A stretch of DNA of 64,000 bases from Bacteroidota bacterium (GTDB lineage Bacteria; Bacteroidota; Bacteroidia; Chitinophagales; Saprospiraceae), in the NCBI GenBank assembly GCA_016124585.1, contig WGNL01000025.1, forward strand, positions 62,001 through 126,000. The letters run 5' to 3'. Below the pieces are notes generated by a model. It was not told the origin of the DNA. It saw nothing but the letters and a program-made list of their open reading frames with translations, and searched no databases. Both the position numbers and the translations under genes were made by a program. Below, piece after piece: positions 59,488 through 64,000 of the stretch (position 1 is its first letter; each line of letters starts with the position of its first letter).

Positions 59488-61734
59488 TCACTTTGCCCGT
59501 AGTTCGATAATTTTGTCGTCGCCGGGGCGAATGGCTTTCTTGCCGTTTCCGCTGATTTCCATGTTCGAAGTGCAAAGGAAAACCCTTCCGTCTGGCGAAA
59601 AAAGCACATCACGAAGTCTGCCATAGGTGTTTACAAAGAAATCCTGCTGACTGGTGATGCCCGTACCTGCTTCGTTCAACTTGAAAACCGTCATCCGCTG
59701 CCCGATTTTGCCTTTTCCCTTTTTTAAAAAAACCTGCATCAGGCTATTGCGCCATTCTGGAATTGCAGGGTTGTCGTAATATTCAAGGGCACAGGGAGCT
59801 ACCGTTGGCGTCCATGCGATAATCGGCTCAATTACTTGATTCTCAGCACAATACCGTTTCTCTGATCGCAAATCGCAGAAGCCTTGCACCTTTGGCCAGC
59901 CATAATTGCCGCCTTTTACGATGATGTTCAATTCATCGTCATTGTTTGGTCCATGTTCGCTGCTCCATAGCACGCCGTTTGGCAATAATGCCAACCCCTG
60001 TGGGTTGCGGTGGCCATAGCTCCAGATGAGGCTGCCAGGAATTGGGTTGTCGTCGGGCGCACTGCCGTCGAGGTTCAGACGTAGGATTTTGCCATTCAAG
60101 CTGGCCAAGTCCTGCGCCAATTCTGGGGTATAAGCTTCGCCCATGGCAAAGAACATTTTTTTGTCCTTCGTAAAAACAATACGGCTCCCGTTGTGGCTCT
60201 CGTTTGCCCTGATTTTGGGAATAATTGAAACGCTATCCACCAGTTTATCCGACTGGAAATCATAGCGAAAACGGACCAGTTTGGAATTGGTGGCTGAGTT
60301 GGTGTAATGCACGAACAGGTAAGGTTCCTTCGGAAAATCGGGGTGGAAAGCCAGGGAATAAATGCCAGGATTTCCCCAAGAAAAATGACAGTCGCTTAGT
60401 CGTAAGATGGTGTCGAGCTTGCCAGTAGATGGGTCGAGCCGCTTGATGAAACCGCCGTTTTCTGTAAACCAAATGCGGTTGTCGAAGCCCCATGTCATGT
60501 CCCACGGGTGGACTAGCTTGGTGGTAAGTACACGAATTTCCAATGTTGTGCTGTCTAGTTTCAGGGTGTCCGTTGGGGCAATATTTGAGAGTTCTTGAAG
60601 CGTGTTTGTCAAATCTTCTGAGTAATCATCCCTTGGCAAGACTTCTAAAATCTTGTCACTGCCTGCTGGTTTTGCGCCATAAGCATCAGAATTTGAGGTA
60701 GCGATAAAAATGCGCCCATCCGGCGCAACTGCCACATCCCGCAAGCGCCCTGCCGTTTCGCTCACAAGGTCAAATTCCTCCGTGATTTCAACGCTGGAAC
60801 TGTCGTAGCGTACGGCCTTCAGGCTTTGGTCAAACAAGTTGGCGATGAGGAAGCAGCTTTTCAGATTTGGATAACGAGTATAGTCATAAAACGCCAAACC
60901 AGCAGGGGCGATAGTCGGCGTCCATGCTTGAAGTGGCTCGTTCAACTTTATTTCACTGGCTATTTTGACTTCTTCCTTTGTTTTTGCTTTACCCGCTATC
61001 AAGGGCCAACCTAGGTTGTTTTGCTTATGCACGAGCATGTTCAACTCGTCATTGTCCAAGGTGCCATGTTCCGTGCAAAAAACAGAACCATAAGCTGTGG
61101 CCAGCCCTTGCGAATTGCGCAAACCCCAAGCCCAGATTGCACTTCCAGTTGGATTGTCTTTTGGGATACTTCCGTCCAAGTTCAGCCGCAACACCTTGCC
61201 GTTGAGGGAGTGCATGTCCTGTGCTTGTTCGCTCTCCTCCAAGTCTCCCACAGTTAAAAATAGGTGACCATCAGTAGTGGTCAGCAGCCTCCCGCCGATG
61301 TCGGTTGGTGCAGCTGGAATATCGTCGAATATGATTTTTGAAAACGTAAGTGATTCGTTTTCTAGATGATAAATTAGCTCCGCAATTCTGAGTACTAAAG
61401 CGTCAGATTTATAGGAGGTAAAGGCAACATAGATTTTTGGGTTATGCAAAAAGTCGGGATGCAATGCCAAGCCGAGCAACCCAGCCTGTAGTTCCCTGGC
61501 TACATCTGGGACTTGGAGCAGGGTTTTCACCTTGCCTGTAGCCAAGTCCACCTTCCCAATTCGGCCATCGATTTCTGTGAAAATAAGCTGGTTTCCAGGT
61601 AGGTATTCAATATCCCACGGTACGGTCAAACCTTCGCAGATGGATGTAATTACAGCATTTTTTTGACCAAAAACAAAAATGGCAAACGAGCAAAAAAAGC
61701 CACTGAGCCCTAAAATCCGGTAGTATTTTTTCAT
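59488..61734 (-). CDS. Secreted double-propeller PQQ-type sugar dehydrogenase homologue
   Basis: 748 residues from the ATG at 61734, which gives a standard signal peptide (KKYYRILGLSGFFCSFAIFV/FGQ). An ATG at 61791 overlaps the neuB stop as ATGA and adds 19 residues. Two soluble glucose/sorbosone dehydrogenase (GSDH) propellers are fused: copy 1 at about 25-375 and copy 2 at about 405-745. Paired motifs: LALHPDF/LAFHPDF, LNGKVLRLNLDGS/LNGKILRLNLDGS, LRNSQGLA/HRNPQGLA, GTLDNDELN/GPNNDDELN and GRLRDVAVAPDG/GRLRDVLFSPDG. The catalytic-His region (HxxGxR) is SHNGSR in copy 2 and TDIGGR in copy 1, so only copy 2 may be active. Substrate unknown. Confidence 0.9.
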   Translation of the reverse strand: MKKYYRILGLSGFFCSFAIFVFGQKNAVITSICEGLTVPWDIEYLPGNQLIFTEIDGRIGKVDLATGKVKTLLQVPDVARELQAGLLGLALHPDFLHNPKIYVAFTSYKSDALVLRIAELIYHLENESLTFSKIIFDDIPAAPTDIGGRLLTTTDGHLFLTVGDLEESEQAQDMHSLNGKVLRLNLDGSIPKDNPTGSAIWAWGLRNSQGLATAYGSVFCTEHGTLDNDELNMLVHKQNNLGWPLIAGKAKTKEEVKIASEIKLNEPLQAWTPTIAPAGLAFYDYTRYPNLKSCFLIANLFDQSLKAVRYDSSSVEITEEFDLVSETAGRLRDVAVAPDGRIFIATSNSDAYGAKPAGSDKILEVLPRDDYSEDLTNTLQELSNIAPTDTLKLDSTTLEIRVLTTKLVHPWDMTWGFDNRIWFTENGGFIKRLDPSTGKLDTILRLSDCHFSWGNPGIYSLAFHPDFPKEPYLFVHYTNSATNSKLVRFRYDFQSDKLVDSVSIIPKIRANESHNGSRIVFTKDKKMFFAMGEAYTPELAQDLASLNGKILRLNLDGSAPDDNPIPGSLIWSYGHRNPQGLALLPNGVLWSSEHGPNNDDELNIIVKGGNYGWPKVQGFCDLRSEKRYCAENQVIEPIIAWTPTVAPCALEYYDNPAIPEWRNSLMQVFLKKGKGKIGQRMTVFKLNEAGTGITSQQDFFVNTYGRLRDVLFSPDGRVFLCTSNMEISGNGKKAIRPGDDKIIELRAK

Positions 61735-61787
61735 TCTAGCCAAATAATAATCCAATACCTTTTCCAATAAATTTTGAAAAAATGACT

Positions 61788-62687
61788 TCATGCGGAAACA
61801 AGATTTGGGGCAAATTCTGGAACTACCCTCCGTAGTTTTTGGCGGGAACCTAGTTCACTTTCGTAGAGCTTTTTTATTCCGTCACCCATTGCTTCTTCAA
61901 TTGCTCGAATGTCTTTTACCAAACGGTGCATGCCAGTAGGCTCCACGCTGGCGGCTTGGTCACTGCCCCACATGGCTCGGTCAAGTGTAAAATGCCGCTC
62001 CACGAAGCAGGCTCCCAATGCCACAGTGGCAACCGTTGTTGCCAGTCCAGTCTCGTGGCCAGAGTAGCCGATTGGCGTGTTAGGGAACCATTCCTTCAAG
62101 GTTTTAACCATGCGAAGATTAAGTTCATTGAGTGGGCAAGGATATGCGGAAGTTGAGTGAGCGATGAGCACATTATCCAATCCGATAGCTTCGGCAGCGT
62201 CAAATATTTCATTCATCGTGGACATGCCAGTACTGACCATGAGTGGTTTGCCAGTGGCTTTCATAGCGCGCAGCAATGAGTGGTCAGTGAGGGACGCAGA
62301 GGCAGCCTTGTAAAGTGGCGTGTTGAATTGCTCCATGAATTCAACCGCTGTTTCGTCCCAGCAGGAGGCGAACCAGTCGATGCCAAGTTCTTGGCAATAG
62401 CGGTCGATTTCTGCAAATTCATCGTAGCCAAATTCCACTTTGTAGCGGTATTCCATGTAAGTGATACGGCCCCAAGGAGTGTCCCGTTTTTTGTTGCGCT
62501 GATCCAACGGCACACAGAGTTCTGGGGTCCTTTTTTGAAACTTGACGGCATTGCAGCCTGCATCAGCTGCTTCTTTTATCAGTCGCTTCGCAATTTCCAG
62601 CGAACCATTGTGGTTGATGCCGATTTCAGCGATGATGTAGGCTGGGGCATTACCTCCGATTTGTGTTCCTGTGCTAAGTTTTATCAT
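61788..62687 (-). CDS. neuB: N-acetylneuraminate synthase family protein (NeuB-like), lacking the SAF domain
   Basis: 299 residues. It condenses phosphoenolpyruvate with a six-carbon sugar to form a nonulosonic acid. Motifs: YIIAEIGINHNGSLEIA, AGCNAVKFQKRTPE, STGMSTMNEI, LIAHSTSAYPCP, IGYSGHETGL and VERHFTLDRAMWGSDQAAS (metal and PEP site). Usual NeuB proteins are about 335-350 residues with a C-terminal antifreeze-like SAF domain. Here the protein stops about 30 residues after the TIM barrel. A KdsC-like phosphatase gene is next to it, so it may use a 6-phosphate sugar and give a 9-phosphate product. Confidence 0.9.
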   Translation of the reverse strand: MIKLSTGTQIGGNAPAYIIAEIGINHNGSLEIAKRLIKEAADAGCNAVKFQKRTPELCVPLDQRNKKRDTPWGRITYMEYRYKVEFGYDEFAEIDRYCQELGIDWFASCWDETAVEFMEQFNTPLYKAASASLTDHSLLRAMKATGKPLMVSTGMSTMNEIFDAAEAIGLDNVLIAHSTSAYPCPLNELNLRMVKTLKEWFPNTPIGYSGHETGLATTVATVALGACFVERHFTLDRAMWGSDQAASVEPTGMHRLVKDIRAIEEAMGDGIKKLYESELGSRQKLRRVVPEFAPNLVSA

Positions 62688-62717
62688 GATTTTAGCTTTG
62701 ATTTTTGGTTCAATAAA

Positions 62718-63266
62718 TCAGTATGAATTTTGAACATGGCCATTGGTTTCCACCATTATTTCATTGATTTCCAATGATTTGGCCTTGATTATCAGCTCTG
62801 CAAATTCCCGAAAGGCACCATGTCCACCGTAGTTTCGGCAGGAGTAATCCACCAGTTCCTTAACCTCATCCATGCCATCGGCAGGGCAAGCACTTAACCC
62901 CGCCGCCTGAAGTACGGCCAAGTCGTTCATGTCATCACCAATGAATGCTATTTGAGAGAGTGGGATTCCATTGCGTTCTGAAATGGAAAGCAAAGTGCGC
63001 AGTTTATCTTTGCACCCCAGGTGGAGTTCATTAATGCTGAGCTTAGAGGCTCGGCGAGCTACTGGCAGTGAGTTCTCTCCAGTCACGATACCGACTTCGA
63101 CTTTTGCCAGTTTCCTCAAGCGTTCGACCCCCATGCCATCCCGCATAGAAAAGCGTTTCATTTCCTCACCCTGATCTGAATAGTACACGCCTGCATCTGT
63201 GAGCACGCCGTCGCAGTCAGTGAGAAGGAGTCGTATCTGTGCTGCTTTGATTTGGATGTTGGACAT
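62718..63266 (-). CDS. KdsC-like HAD phosphatase
   Basis: 182 residues, C0-type HAD with no cap. The nucleophile motif is LLTDCDGVLTDAGVYYS; the second motif is GIVTGENS; the Lys is in LGCKDKLRTLL; the acidic motif is IAFIGDDMNDLAVL. KDO-8-phosphate phosphatase and Kdn/Neu5Ac-9-phosphate phosphatase belong here. Location beside NeuB favours a nonulosonate-9-phosphate substrate. It starts just before a 197-bp spacer and begins the run neuB, dehydrogenase, PhoD. Confidence 0.92.
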   Translation of the reverse strand: MSNIQIKAAQIRLLLTDCDGVLTDAGVYYSDQGEEMKRFSMRDGMGVERLRKLAKVEVGIVTGENSLPVARRASKLSINELHLGCKDKLRTLLSISERNGIPLSQIAFIGDDMNDLAVLQAAGLSACPADGMDEVKELVDYSCRNYGGHGAFREFAELIIKAKSLEINEIMVETNGHVQNSY

Positions 63267-63463
63267 ATTAATTTTGGATAAAAACCTGCCTGTCCAAGTG
63301 AAGTCACTTGAAAAGCAAGCGCGTACCCTATTTTTATTGTGAACTAACTCTGTGATGACTACTGCAAATGAATGGTATGCAATGTTCGGGAGCCGTGATA
63401 ATTGGGCAGTTAAGACTGGGTTATTTTTGGTTTAACAACCAATCAGGTTCATTTACAAAAAAT

Positions 63464-64000
63464 TCACACCGCTGTCCAGCCACCATCCACGACAAGGTTT
63501 GCGCCAGTCATGTAGGCCGAGGCATCGCTTGCTAGGAAAACCACTGCACCTTTGTAGTCGTTTGGTTGTGCCATTCGCCCAAGTGAAGTTCGACGACTGT
63601 AATTTTCCACAAACCAAGACTCCTGACTGTTCTCCACGCCACCAGGCGAAAGGGCATTCACTCGCACACCGCAGTTGCCCCAATAAGCGGCGAGGTACCT
63701 CGTGAAATTCAGCACAGCGCCTTTGGTGGCAGGGTAGGCAGGACTCTTGAAGAAGGCCTGCTCACCATCTGGTTTTAGGTAGAGTGACTGGTCGGGCCCT
63801 ACCATGCCGTACGTACTGGCCACGTTAATGATGCTGCCGCTGCCCCGCTCTGCCATACCCGCTCCGATTATTTGCGAAGCCAAAAAAACGCCTGTCACGT
63901 TCACCTCCAAAGAGCGCAACCACATTTCAAGTGGGTAATTTTCAAACCTCGACTGCTCGGCGGCCAATGCGGGCGACTCGAATTTGTCGTTCACGGCAGC
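63464..64000 (-). CDS. Short-chain dehydrogenase/reductase (5' end outside the window)
   Basis: At least 178 codons; the frame is open past the right edge, so the N-terminal NAD(P)-binding GxxxGxG segment is not seen. The visible part has [14 protein letters not shown], then [11 protein letters not shown] (catalytic Ser), Y-x-x-x-K in [14 protein letters not shown], and the C-terminal [22 protein letters not shown], all typical of classical SDR. The string [18 protein letters not shown] resembles the PtmA-type SDR often found in legionaminic-like clusters. Likely makes or modifies a sugar or sugar-nucleotide intermediate. The ATG at 63994 is internal. Confidence 0.9.
   Translation of the reverse strand, partial: AAVNDKFESPALAAEQSRFENYPLEMWLRSLEVNVTGVFLASQIIGAGMAERGSGSIINVASTYGMVGPDQSLYLKPDGEQAFFKSPAYPATKGAVLNFTRYLAAYWGNCGVRVNALSPGGVENSQESWFVENYSRRTSLGRMAQPNDYKGAVVFLASDASAYMTGANLVVDGGWTAV

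Noticed and set aside
1-64000. CRISPR array, prophage, transposon or tRNA genes
   Set aside because: No regularly spaced repeats, integrase, transposase or cloverleaf-like intergenic segments were seen by eye; a covariance-model scan was not possible here.

Overview
The window is chromosomal DNA of a member of the Bacteroidota, most likely a Saprospiria- or Chitinophagia-type bacterium. The evidence is a class III glutamine synthetase, a type B ribosomal protein L31, two secreted proteins with type IX secretion (T9SS) C-terminal sorting tails, a Bacteroidota-type LptD, DUF6089, long-form PyrF, and promoters of the Bacteroidota form TTTG-N18-TAnnTTTG in front of several genes. Shine-Dalgarno sequences are essentially absent and start regions are A-rich. 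No rRNA, tRNA, CRISPR array, transposase or phage gene was seen. The gene order looks like ordinary vertically inherited chromosome up to about 53 kb, followed by a surface-sugar cluster.

Region by region. 1-13.8 kb: a truncated FMN-dependent glutamate synthase-like gene, glnN with a clear promoter and terminator, a T9SS-sorted serine hydrolase, an ABC exporter half-transporter, a small secreted unknown, a membrane metallophosphoesterase, an ABC-F ATPase, a metallo-beta-lactamase-fold hydrolase, a LURP-one-like protein and an M42 aminopeptidase. 14-19 kb: a two-gene type I export pair (C39-peptidase ABC transporter plus HlyD-like adaptor) and a DUF5691 protein. 19-31 kb: housekeeping genes dapB, guaA, a lipoprotein with a periplasmic-binding fold, trmH, smc, dinB, a spermidine-synthase-like methyltransferase, a GlmU-like sugar nucleotidyltransferase/acyltransferase and rpmE. 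31.2-32.1 kb is gene-free but holds two strong promoters and an orphan intrinsic terminator. 32-35 kb: gcvH, a VanZ-like protein, a TonB-type energy transducer and an FtsX-like permease.

35-39.6 kb is a leftward operon behind a cobalamin riboswitch: BtuB-like TonB-dependent receptor, DUF4465 protein with a T9SS tail, nth and cutC. The likely logic is B12-repressed uptake, with DNA repair and CutC genes carried along. 39.6-44.2 kb: a MacB-type permease, the selenouridine pair mnmH-selD, and a solitary DNA methyltransferase followed by a 43-bp palindrome. 44.2-53 kb: envelope genes (DUF6089 barrel, engB-pyrF, PAP2 phosphatase, MCE protein, SPOR amidase, divergent lptD).

53-64 kb is one leftward run dominated by nonulosonic (sialic-acid-like) sugar genes: SDR, KdsC-like phosphatase, NeuB, CMP-sugar synthetase, Gfo/Idh/MocA oxidoreductase, GT-B-like protein, PhyH dioxygenase and a YbhN-type membrane protein. 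Two secreted enzymes, a PhoD-like phosphatase and a double-propeller PQQ sugar dehydrogenase homologue, are embedded in it. The cluster continues past the right edge. Items most worth following up are the B12 operon, the export pair with an altered catalytic Asp, the tandem-propeller dehydrogenase, the orphan terminator near 31.7 kb and the nonulosonate cluster.
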